Positions 46,401 to 56,700 of a stretch of 64,000 nt of DNA are shown piece after piece (positions within the stretch are counted from its first letter, which is position 1; each line of letters starts with the position of its first letter). The stretch spans positions 4,131,001 to 4,195,000 of the forward strand of contig CATNEN010000025.1 in assembly GCA_950097015.1 (NCBI GenBank). Reading direction: 5' to 3'. The position numbers and the translations under genes are program-made. Source of the stretch: Macrostomum hystrix. Its lineage: Eukaryota > Platyhelminthes > Macrostomidae. The notes below the pieces were generated by a model. The model worked only from the letters and a program-made list of their open reading frames with translations. It was not told the DNA's origin and did no database searches.

Positions 46401-49400
46401 AGCTGTGAGATTTGCTAAGCTGTGAGATTTGTGTAGCTGTGAGATTTGCGAAGCTGTGAGATTTGTGTAGCTGTGAGATTTGTGTAGCTGTGAGATTTGT
46501 GAAGCTGTGAGATTTGCGAAGCTGTGAGATTTGTGTAGCTGTGAGATTTGTGTAGCTGTGAGATTTGTGTAGCTGTGAGATTTGTGTAGCTGTGAGATTT
46601 GTGTAGCTGTGAGATTTGTGTAGCTGTGAGATTTGTGAAGCTGTGAGATTTGTGAAGCTGTGAAGCTGTGAGATTTGCGAAGCTGTGAAGCTGTGAGATT
46701 AGTGAAGCTGTGTAGCTGTGAGATTTGTGTAGCTGTGAGATTTGTGTAGCTGTGAGATTTGTGAAGCTGTGAGATTTGCGAAGCTGTGAGATTTGCGAAG
46801 CTGTGAGATTTGTGTAGCTGTGAGATTTGTGTAGCTGTGAGATTTGTGAAGCTGTGAGATTTGCGAAGCTGTGAGATTTGTGTAGCTGTGAGATTTGTGT
46901 AGCTGTGAGATTTGTGTAGCTGTGAGATTTGTGTAGCTGTGAGATTTGTGTAGCTGTGAGATTTGTGTAGCTGTGAGATTTGTGAAGCTGTGAGATTTGT
47001 GAAGCTGTGAAGCTGTGAGATTTGCGAAGCTGTGAAGCTGTGAGATTAGTGAAGCTGTGTAGCTGTGAGATTTGTGTAGCTGTGAGATTTGTGTAGCTGT
47101 GAGATTTGTGAAGCTGTGAGATTTGCGAAGCTGTGAGATTTGTGTAGCTGTGAGATTTGTGTAGCTGTGAGATTTGTGTAGCTGTGAGATTTGTGAAGCT
47201 GTGAGATTTGTGTAGCTGTGAGATTTGCGAAGCTGTGAGATTTGTGTAGCTGTGAGATTTGTGAAGCTGTGAGATTTGTGAAGCTGTGAAGCTGTGAGAT
47301 TTGCGAAGCTGTGAAGCTGTGAGATTAGTGAAGCTGTGTAGCTGTGAGATTTGTGTAGCTGTGAGATTTGTGTAGCTGTGAGATTTGTGAAGCTGTGAGA
47401 TTTGTGTAGCTGTGAGATTTGTGGAGCTGTGAGATTTGTGAAGCTGTGAAGCTGTGAGATTTGTTTAGCTGTGAGATTTGCGAAGCTGTGAGATTTGTGT
47501 AGCTGTGAGATTTGTGTAGCTGTGAGATTTGTGTAGCTGTGAGATTTGTGTAGCTGTGAGATTTGTGTAGCTGTGAGATTTGTGAAGCTGTGAGATTTGT
47601 GTAGCTGTGAGATTTGTGAAGCTGTGAGATTTGTGGAGCTGTGAGATTTGTGAAGCTGTGAAGCTGTGAGATTTGTGTAGCTGTGAGATTTGCGAAGCTG
47701 TGAGATTTGTGTAGCTGTGAGATTTGTGTAGCTGTGAGATTTGTGTAGCTGTGAGATTTGCGAAGCTGTGAGATTTGTGTAGCTGTGAGATTTGTGAAGC
47801 TGTGAGATTTGTGGAGCTGTGAGATTTGTGAAGCTGTGAAGCTGTGAGATTTGTGTAGCTGTGAGATTTGCGAAGCTGTGAGATTTGTGTAGCTGTGAGA
47901 TTTGTGTAGCTGTGAGATTTGTGGAGCTGTGAGATTTGTGAAGCTGTGAAGCTGTGAGATTTGTTTAGCTGTGAGATTTGCGAAGCTGTGAGATTTGTGT
48001 AGCTGTGAGATTTGTGTAGCTGTGAGATTTGTGTAGCTGTGAGATTTGTGTAGCTGTGAGATTTGTGTAGCTGTGAGATTTGTGAAGCTGTGAGATTTGT
48101 GTAGCTGTGAGATTTGTGAAGCTGTGAGATTTGTGGAGCTGTGAGATTTGTGAAGCTGTGAAGCTGTGAGATTTGTGTAGCTGTGAGATTTGCGAAGCTG
48201 TGAGATTTGTGTAGCTGTGAGATTTGTGTAGCTGTGAGATTTGTGTAGCTGTGAGATTTGCGAAGCTGTGAGATTTGTGAAGCTGTGAGATTTGTGTAGC
48301 TGTGAGATTTGTGTAGCTGTGAGATTTGCGAAGCTGTGAGATTTGTGTAGCTGTGAGATTTGTGAAGCTTTGAGATTTGTGAAGCTGTGAGATTTGTGTA
48401 GCTGTGAGATTTGCGAAGCTGTGAGATTTGCGAAGCTGTGAGATTTGTGTAGCTGTGAGATTTGCGAAGCTGTGAGATTTGTGAAGCTGTGAGATTTGTG
48501 AAGCTGTGAAGCTGTGAGATTTGCGAAGCTGTGAGATTTGTGTAGCTGTGAGATTTGTGTAGCTGTGAGATTTGTGTAGCTGTGAGATTTGTGTAGCTGT
48601 GAGATTTGTGTAGCTGTGAGATTTGTGTAGCTGTGAGATTTGTGAAGCTGTGAGATTTGTGAAGCTGTGAGATTTGTGTAGCTGTGAGATTTGTGTAGCT
48701 GTGAGATTTGTGAAGCTGTGAGATTTGTGAAGCTGTGAGATTTGTGTTGCTGTGAGATTTGTGAAGCTGTGAGATTTGTGTAGCTGTGAGATTTGTGTAG
48801 CTGTGAGATTTGTGTAGCTGTGAGATTTGCGAAGCTGTGAGATTTGTGAAGCTGTGAGATTTGCGAAGCTGTGAGATTTGTGTAGCTGTGAGATTTGCTA
48901 AGCTGTGAGATTTGTGTAGCTGTGAGATTTGTGTAGTAGCTGTGAGATTTGCTAAGCTGTGAGATTTGTGTAGCTGTGAGATTTGTGAAGCTGTGAGATT
49001 TGTGTAGCTGTGAGATTTGTGTAGCTGTGAGATTTGTGTAGCTGTGAGATTTGTGTAGCTGTGAGATTTGCGAAGCTGTGAGATTTGTGTAGCTGTGAGA
49101 TTTGTGAAGCTGTGAGATTTGTGAAGCTGTGAAGCTGTGAGATTTGCGAAGCTGTGAGATTTGTGAAGCTGTGAGATTTGTGTAGCTGTGAGATTTGTGA
49201 AGCTGTGAGATTTGCGAAGCTGTGAGATTTGTGTAGCTGTGAGATTTGTGTAGCTGTGAGATTTGTGTAGCTGTGAGATTTGTGAAGCTGTGAGATTTGT
49301 GAAGCTGTGAGATTTGTGAAGCTGTGAGATTTGTGTAGCTGTGAGATTTGTGTAGCTGTGAGATTTGTGAAGCTGTGAGATTTGTGAAGCTGTGAGATTT

Positions 49401-49826
49401 GCGAAGCTGTGAGATTTGTGAAGCTGTGAGATTTGTGAAGCTGTGAGATTTGTGAAGCTGTGAGATTTGTGAAGCTGTGAGATTTGTGAAGCTGTGAGAT
49501 TTGTGAAGCTGTAAGATTTGTGAAGCTGTGAGATTTGTGAAGCTGTGAGATTTGTGAAGCTGTGAGATTTGTGTAGCTGTGAGATTTGTGTAGCTGTGAG
49601 ATTTGTGAAGCTGTGAGATTTGTGAAGCTGTGAGATTTGTGTAGCTGTGAGATTTGTGAAGCTGTGAGATTTGTGAAGCTGTGAGATTTGTGAAGCTGTG
49701 AGATTTGTGAAGCTGTGAGATTTGTGTAGCTGTGAGATTTGTGAAGCTGTGAGATTTGTGAAGCTGTGAGATTTGTGAAGCTGTGAGATTCGGGAAGCTG
49801 TGAGATTCAGAGGGCTGTGAGATTTC
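16457..49826 (+). repeat. 33.4-kb satellite of a 17-bp unit with nested higher-order repeats
   Basis: About 1,950 tandem copies of GCTGTGAGATTTGTGTA. Variation is mostly in the last five bases (TGTGTA, TGTGAA, TGCGAA, TGCTAA, TGCGTA, TAGTGAA). A shortened 8-bp unit (GCTGTGAA) recurs. Rare variants act as markers: GCTGGGAG, GCTGTAAG, TGTGTTGCTG, TGTGTAGTAGCTG, TGTTTAG, TTTGGGAAG. Their spacing shows large exact duplications: 1,036 bp and 3,090 bp in the left domain, 544, 1,647 and 11,160 bp in the middle, and 1,855, 3,435 and 7,527 bp in the right. The + strand is T/G-rich with one C per unit. The left edge is fairly sharp; the right edge (49780-49826) carries degraded units. No gene lies inside. 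Confidence 0.97.
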
Positions 49827-51087
49827 AAGAAACTTATAGTCATATTTATTTTCATATTACTTCATATTACTATGAAGTTGTTGTTACAAAAAGTCATAGC
49901 CAAAATGAATAAAAATGCATAGCACGATGTATAGCTGTCTCTATTGGACAGGATTTTATGCAAACTTGTCTCTCGTGTAAAGCAAATAAATAATTGTGCG
50001 AGTTGCACCATTGTTCACGACTAGAGTTTTTAGCTGGCTTTGTCTGATTCGGCAAATCTTTTGATATAATTTAAAGCCTGGGTTTGCATTTCTCCTGTTT
50101 CTTTGCGGTAACAAAAGCAGATTTTATTATTCCTTATGACAAAAGGCATCTAAATAGCCATTGTGCTAGCGAATAGTCGTTTGCTCACTGCCTTATACTC
50201 ACTGGTAGGCTAAATAAATTGAAGCTCTCAGGTTTGTTATAAAGATAATTTCTCAGATTTTCACCTGGCTGTCATCAGCGCGGGTCACAATGGCCCATCA
50301 ACTTATCTGCATGGAAGCTTATAAAGTGAGCAGCTGGACAATACCTTATAGAATGAGGCGGGTATTGACCCATGCCAGCTAAAGCCACTGCTGCAAGGTG
50401 TTTTTTAGGTCTCTGCAATGAGAACGTGAGCAACGTGCTTGAGAACTCTGAAAAGAAGAATAGGGAGGGTCTAAATAGGAGTGTATGCATACCTTAAATG
50501 GTAGCCCTTTATTTATTGCAGTTAGTTTTCGCTCTCAGTGAAGCGAAAAGCTAATATGCATTCCTTTTATTTCACCAGAAGAATAGGTAAAAGTGACAAT
50601 TCTCAATATTGTCATCGCTCATTATGGTATTGCGTTTTGTTTTAATGTAATCAGTTTAAATTTTATATTTTCGAATTAAGTTTTTCATGTTTTTCAAACA
50701 CGTCTGTAAGCCTCAACTGAATTAAGATTAGCAAAAAAATAAAAAACACGACAATTGAAAGCGGTTTACCTTTACCGATTGATAAAAAAATCACGTTTAG
50801 CCGAGAAGTTTTTATTGATTACATTAGATACCACTTTAACAATGTGATTGGATGAGGGATAGTAATGAGCATAAAACAGATTTCTTTGTTTAGTTTTCTC
50901 TGCTCTAAAATATTCCAGCTTTGATTGTATTTCTATTAATATAGCTAGGTGATGGCTTGTTTAGTTACTGCCAATTCATCATCGCGTTCTCGCTAATGAG
51001 AGAAAGTACGTGCTAGGGTGAGCGTGCTTTATGAGTTGAGTGTCACTGACGGTCAGAACTCGTCTAGTCCGGGACTCAGCGGCTAAC
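49827..51087. other. AT-rich non-coding, no feature seen
   Basis: Unique-looking DNA between the satellite and the TAL-like gene; the right end is the 3' side of that gene. No convincing open frame or RNA. Confidence 0.5.
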
Positions 51088-51695
51088 TTAGGAGCACGGG
51101 GTCTTGAAGATGATGAAGACCTGCTTGCCAATCTGGAACACGAACGAGTATCCGGGCTCGTGGCCGTAGTAGCACCAGAACTGGCCCTGGGCGATCACGA
51201 CGTGCCACAGCTGGCCATACAGCCGGTCAAGGGCCAGCTTGATGCGCTTCGGAACGTCCTGTGGGATTGCAATGTGGGAACGATTGGGATTATTCTTAGG
51301 AACAAAATCTTCGTGGTTGGCCAAGAAGCTGACGGTGGCGCCAAACTCACGCTCATCTTGCTGCACTCCTTCAGGGCCTCCTTGGTGACCTCGACGACCT
51401 TGATCTGCCACTCAAGGGTCATGTCGCCGCTGATGTAGATGACATCAGATGGCAGACTGCCGGAGTAGCTGGCACGGGCCTGCTCCTGGATCTCCTTGGC
51501 GTTCAGGCCGAGGACGTCGCAGAAGACCTCCAGCTGGATGACGCCGGTGTTCTCCTTGTCGAACAGGCGCTTCCACTTGGTCACAAAGTTCTCATCGTAG
51601 TTCATCTTGCGGGCATAGATGATCAGATCGTCGACGGTGACGTAACCGTGAGCCTGACGGTCGATGGCGAGCCAAGCCTCCTTGAAAGCCTCCAT
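51088..51695 (-). CDS. Tegumental-allergen-like protein (EF-hands plus dynein-light-chain-like domain), 171 aa, two exons
   Basis: Exon 1 is 51695-51351 (115 codons) and exon 2 is 51258-51088 (56 codons plus TAA). The 92-bp intron has a consensus GTGAGT donor and a CCCACAG acceptor, phase 0, joining KECSKMS to DVPKRIK. The N-terminal half holds two EF-hand-like helices-loops: loop 1 begins at Asp12 (DRQAHGYVTVDD), loop 2 at Asp46 (DKENTGVIQLEV). Both lack several ligands, and loop 2 has its Glu at position 11 instead of 12, so calcium binding is doubtful. Residues 87-168 match a dynein light chain fold, with GQLWHVVIAQGQFW and HEPGYSFVFQIG. This combination is characteristic of flatworm tegument proteins linked to the membrane or cytoskeleton. 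It is slightly shorter than the usual 180-200 residues. A TATA box lies 95 bp upstream of the ATG. I infer high expression. Confidence 0.9.
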
Positions 51696-51789
51696 TTCTT
51701 TCTAGAGTCGCTGCTAATTTTTCTGCTAACGGAGAGATGAAGCGAGAACGCGGTCCGGTGGTGGCGAGCGGCCACGCCGTCTGAGGGCG

Positions 51790-51797
51790 TTTTTATA
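51790..51797 (-). promoter_or_regulatory. TATA box of the TAL-like gene
   Basis: The minus strand reads GGCTATAAAAACGCC across this site, a near-ideal TATA element. A start about 25-30 bp downstream gives a leader of about 70 nt before the ATG at 51695. Confidence 0.7.
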
Positions 51798-51799
51798 GC

Positions 51800-52650
51800 C
51801 TTCGATACTGACGACCCGCCCATCTCTATGGGCCCACCGCCCCCTTGCAGGCACCGCGGAGTCTAGCTGCGGACTGGTTTTGGATGGGGTTGGCGTGGCG
51901 CGGTCAGGAATTTCCGAATAATGGAAGCCATTGTTCCAAACATTGAGAGATGAGGCAGCGCATGCAGTGGGCGTTCTTTCGCCACCCAGTCTCCACGCAC
52001 TGGTTCGAACAGAGGCTAATGCGAAGCGAACAATGCTCCGACTATTCTAGTGTCTGAGCCGCCACTGTCTGAATGCCGCTGGAGCCCATCCCACTCCCTA
52101 CCCGGTGCAGTCACCGATGGTAAGAACCGCCTAACTCTGGCTCCGCCAGCAGTGTTGTCATTGCATTGCGTTTGCCACCCCTCCTCCGCCCCTCCGACCC
52201 CCGTCTGGCCTGAAGCAAAGCATCCAAGCAGCTCCGAGTGTGACACAGCCTCAGGCTAACTCAGTTTGAGCTACGGTGAGTGCGAGCGACCTCCCCAGCC
52301 CGAATTTGAAACAACTTTGGGTTTTAAATGCGATGCTGCTGCATTTTCACCCAACTTTGCCTGCTTCTAAGCCCCTTGCCATGCAAACACACCCTTCCAT
52401 CTCGCCCTAGTTGGGTCAGTCCTTCAATCCAGTCCCTTAGACCTTCAGTCTGCCGCATCTAATTTATTTTGGCAGGAGAGTGCAGTGGGCAGCATTGGAT
52501 GCCACCGAGCAGGTCAGCGGAATTCCTTCATTTTTTATTGAGCGGCACTAAAATGCTGATACAATGTCAATTCTTGCAGTCCTCTGCAGTTCTTTAGTGA
52601 CTCTAGCTTCTGTAGGTTTTAAGTCTTTGCCGAGATGTTATTTCAATTAT
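51800..52650. other. Upstream region of the TAL-like gene; no gene seen
   Basis: GC-moderate to C-rich sequence without a recognisable protein. It probably contains further promoter elements of the divergent minus-strand gene. Confidence 0.45.
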
Positions 52651-52651
52651 C

Positions 52652-53463
52652 ATTCATACCTTTACACTCATCCCGTCAGATTCATCCTGTCAGATTCATA
52701 CCTTCACACTCATCCCGTCAGATTCATCCTGTCAGATTCATCCTGTCAGATTCATACCTTCACACTCATCCCGTCAGATTCATCCTGTCAGATTCATACC
52801 TTCACACTCATCCCGTCAGATTCATCCCGTCAGACTCATCCCGTCAGATTCATACCTTCACACTCATCCCGTCAGATTCATCCCGTCAGATTCATCCCGT
52901 CAGATTCATCCCGTCAGATTCATCCCGTCAAATTCAACACTGTCAGATTCATACCGTCAGATTCATCCCGTCAGATTCATCCCGTCAGACTCATCCCGTC
53001 AGATTCATCCCGTCAGATTCATCCCGTCAGATTCATCCCGTCAGATTCATCCCGTCAGATTCATCCCGTCAGATTCATCCCGTCAGATTCATCCCGTCAG
53101 ATTCATCCCGTCAGATTCATCCTGTCAGATTCATACCTTCACACTCATCCCGTCAGATTCATCTTGTCAGATTCATACCTTCCCACTCATCCAGTCAGAT
53201 TCATCCCGTCAGATTCATCCCGTCAGACTCATCCCGTCAGATTCATCCCGTCAGATTCATCCCGTCAGACTCATCCCGTCAGATTCATCCCGTCAGATTC
53301 ATCCCGTCAGATTCATCCCGTCAGATTCATCCCGTCAGATTCATCCCGTCAGATTCATCCCGTCAGATTCATCCCGTCAGATTCATCCCGTCAGATTCAT
53401 CCTGTCAGATTCATACCTTCACACTCATCCCGTCAGATTCATCTTGTCAGATTCATACCTTCC
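52652..53463 (+). repeat. 14-bp minisatellite, left part
   Basis: Tandem CAGATTCATCCCGT, with CATCCTGT and ATACCTTCACACT variants. A 280-bp (20-unit) higher-order copy is visible: the variant cluster at 53121-53181 recurs at 53401-53463. The 14-bp unit leaves two frames open, producing 14-residue repeat peptides that I do not consider genes. The array is interrupted at 53464 by the gypsy element and resumes at 58117. Confidence 0.95.
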
Positions 53464-53631
53464 TGTTGTGAATGACCTATGTGCACATTTGCTCATAGTG
53501 TACTTATGTAATCAATGTACATGTGAGGTTCAATAATATATATACACGGCTCTCGCTACGCGAGAGAGCACCCTCACCCTTGGTTAACTGGACTTGGCCT
53601 CGCCTCGCTTATTTGGCTAGCAGCCACAACA
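53464..53631 (+). repeat. 5' LTR of the gypsy element
   Basis: 168 bp, TG..CA ends. Contains an AT-rich ATATATATACAC block (about 53535-53546, possible TATA) and, just after it, a 7-bp-stem hairpin CTCTCGC-TAC-GCGAGAG at 53550-53566. Identical to 57949-58116. Confidence 0.95.
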
Positions 53632-53632
53632 C

Positions 53633-53650
53633 TGGCATCGCAAGCAGGGG
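53633..53650 (+). other. Putative primer binding site
   Basis: TGGCATCGCAAGCAGGGG begins two bases after the 5' LTR and starts with TGG, complementary to a tRNA CCA end. I cannot assign the tRNA with confidence. Confidence 0.6.
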
Positions 53651-53774
53651 TTAGAGCAAACCCCCCAAACCAGCGCAGTCCAGCCAATCAACTCACGGCA
53701 GCCAGGCCCACTAAGCGACTTTCGCACTCATACGGCACTCACAACTGCAAGTCAGCCAGTTGAGCCAATCGGAA

Positions 53775-56700
53775 ATGGGTAGCACTGAGAATGCCACAGC
53801 GCCAGCACTACGCCTGAACCTCAGAGAACCTCCACCATTTCTGGACAACCCAGGAACACCTGCAGTTTCGTGGGAAATCTGGGCCGCTGAGTTTGACACC
53901 TACCTGCTAGCATCCGGAATCGATAGCCTGCAAGAAGCCAGGAAGATTGCGCTGCTCACCCACTGCCTTGGGCGCGAAGGAGTACGAATCTACCGGACTC
54001 TCTCGGCTGACCAGGAAACGGCTCCGACAACACTAGCAGCGGCATGCGATCTCCTGAAGCAGCACTTCCAGCCAGCAGTGAGCGTGTATGCCAAGAGGCA
54101 CGAATTCCGGAAGTGCGTCCAGCGAAGCGCCGAAGGCGTGCAAGCCTTTGTGGCAAATCTGCGCCATGCCGCCAAGGACTGCCAGTTTGGAGTCCTCCAT
54201 GACGACCTCATCCTGGACCAGCTGATCTTTGGCACCTCGTCCTCAAAGGTGCGCGAAAGACTCCTACTTGAGAAGGAGCTCACGCTGGGCGGGGCAATCC
54301 AAATTGCAGCCCAGGTGGAAATGGCGGTCCACAGTGAGAATTCGCTGACTGGCAAGACAGCAGCCGACGACAGCATCAAGAAGATCAACTTTAAGAGAGC
54401 TTCCTACGACGCCAAGCAGCGCCAGACGGGTCAGCAGAACCAGTTCTGCTGCTCGCACTGCGGCCAGCGAGGCCACCGCACAGGCAGTGATCCGCGCTGT
54501 GCGGCACGAGGCAAGGCGTGCACGAAGTGCGGGAGGCTCAACCACTTCGCCAAGGTGTGCAAGAGCAGCACGACGGCACCGACCTCAGGCCAAAAGAAGA
54601 TTCAAGGCGTCGAGATAGACAGCTCCAGACAGCAGAGTATCTTCGCTGTCGGGTCGAGCCACAAAGGCCAATACAAGAGGGCCAGCATAAGAATCAATGG
54701 TCACAGCATCCCGTTACTGGTGGACACAGCCGCCAAAGTCTCCATCCTCAGCATGGAGACAAGCCGCAAAATCTTCGGATCTAAAATTCCTCTGCGCCCG
54801 TGCGACAAGAAGCTGCTTTCCTACAACGGCTCCAGTATCAGCGTCGCCGGCGAGATCGATGCCAGGGTCGAGTTCGACGGCGTTCAGCTTCCGTTGTTCA
54901 CCTTCACAATTGTGATGGACGGCGACGACCTGATGGGCATCGACCTGATGGACAAACTCGACTGCAAGGTCCTCGGACCTTCCGGCCATCAAATCTTCAT
55001 TATTAGCTCGGGTAACGAGGCTTCAGGTATGCCACCTATGCCAGATTGGATTCCTGCCAAGTACCACACTTTAGGCACCGGTCTCGGCGAGATCAAGGGC
55101 TTCTGCCACCGCCCCAGGGTAGACCCGACCGTGCCGCCGGTAGCCCAGCGGATGCGCCGGCTGCCGCTCGCTCTGCGCCAAGAGTGTGCTGCGGAGATCC
55201 ATCGCTGGAAGGAAGAAGGCATCATCGAGCGCGCCGAAGGCGACGTTCCTGATTGGCAATCGAATGTCACTTGCGCCAGGAAGTCTGACGGGAAGCTTCG
55301 CCTCTGCGTCGATCTGCGCAGTGTCAACAAGGCGATTGTCCCAGACTCGATGTCACTGCCAACATTCGCCGACCTAGTTACCGAGTTTGCCAACTCCAAG
55401 TTGTTCTCGCGGATTGATCTCAACCAGTCGTACCTGCAACTGCCGCTGCACGAAGACGCCAAGAACCTGACCTGCTTCCACACAGAATCCGGCCTGTACC
55501 GATTCAAGCGAATGCCATTCGGAATCAGCTCAGCTCCGGCGGCCTTCCAGAAGGTCGTCGGCAAGATCCTGGAAGGCATCGACGGCGTCATGCACTATCA
55601 AGATGACATCGCGGTGCACGCGGCAACGGAAGCCGAGCATGACAAACGCCTTTTCCGAGTCCTGGACAAGCTGCTGCATCACCGAGTCACCATCAACCTC
55701 AAGAAGTGCGTTTTCAAGGTTCCAGAGATCCAGTTCGTCGGACATCGGATCAGCGCCACCGGCATCCAGCCGCTTCAGTCCCACGCTGAGTCAGTAGAGC
55801 AACTCAAGGCACCGACGAACGCGTCCGAGCTTGCTTCCTTCCTCGGTTTCGCAAAGTTTCTCCAGTTCTACATCAAGAACCTGTCGCATGTCGCCGAGCC
55901 GCTGACAGCACTCCTGCGCAAGTATGTGCCCTGGAACTGGGACAAGAAGTGCGAGGCAGCCTTCAGTGAGGTCAAGCGGCTCATCTCATCCGCGCCGTGC
56001 CTAAAATTCTTCGATCAGAGCCACGAAACAGTCGTCTCGTGTGACAGCAGCGACGTCGCCCTGGGCGCTACTCTGGGCCAAATTGACGAGCGTGGACAAC
56101 TTCGTCCAGTCGCCTTCGCCTCGCGCGCTCTGTCTGACACCGAGCGCCGTTACTCCGCGACGGAGAAGGAGGCCCTGGCCTGCGTCTGGAGCTGCGAGCA
56201 CTGGCACCTTCTGCTGTACGGCCGGAAGTTCAAGCTGCTGACCGACCACCAGGCTCTGACCACCCTGCTAACAGCACGCGGAAGCGGCCAGCGGCCTCTT
56301 CGGCTTCAACGCTGGTGTGAGCGACTCTTCGTCTACGATTTTGACATCGAGTATGTTCCTGGTAAGCTAAACGTCCAACCTGACTTTCTGTCCCGCTACG
56401 GCTACGATCGTAAAAAGATCGGCCAAGAATCGATTGATCAACGTCAAACTGAGTCAGACATCAACCTAGTGCTTGCCAGGAGCTCCGAGCCTATTTCAGT
56501 TGCTCAGCTCGCCGAGGCCACAGCTAGCGATGACCAACTGCAGCGAGTCGTTCAGTTCGTGCTCAACGGATGGCCCACCGAGACTCCTAGCGACCTGAAG
56601 GGTTTCCATCAGGTGCAGCACGAGCTCTGCCTGTGGAACGACGGGCGCTGTCTGGCGAGAGGCAGCCGTGCGGTCATCCCAGCCTCACTCCGCGACCTGG

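Noticed and set aside
16457-49826. Telomeric repeat array
   Set aside because: The 17-bp unit does not contain TTAGGG-type repeats and unique genes lie on both sides within the window.
52564-53475. 303-codon frame with a signal-peptide-like N-terminus (MSILAVLCSSLVTLASVGF) running through the 14-bp array
   Set aside because: A second overlapping frame is equally open because the 14-bp unit lacks stops. The frame ends a few codons inside the gypsy LTR, and the repeat also occurs outside any frame. More likely chance than a gene.
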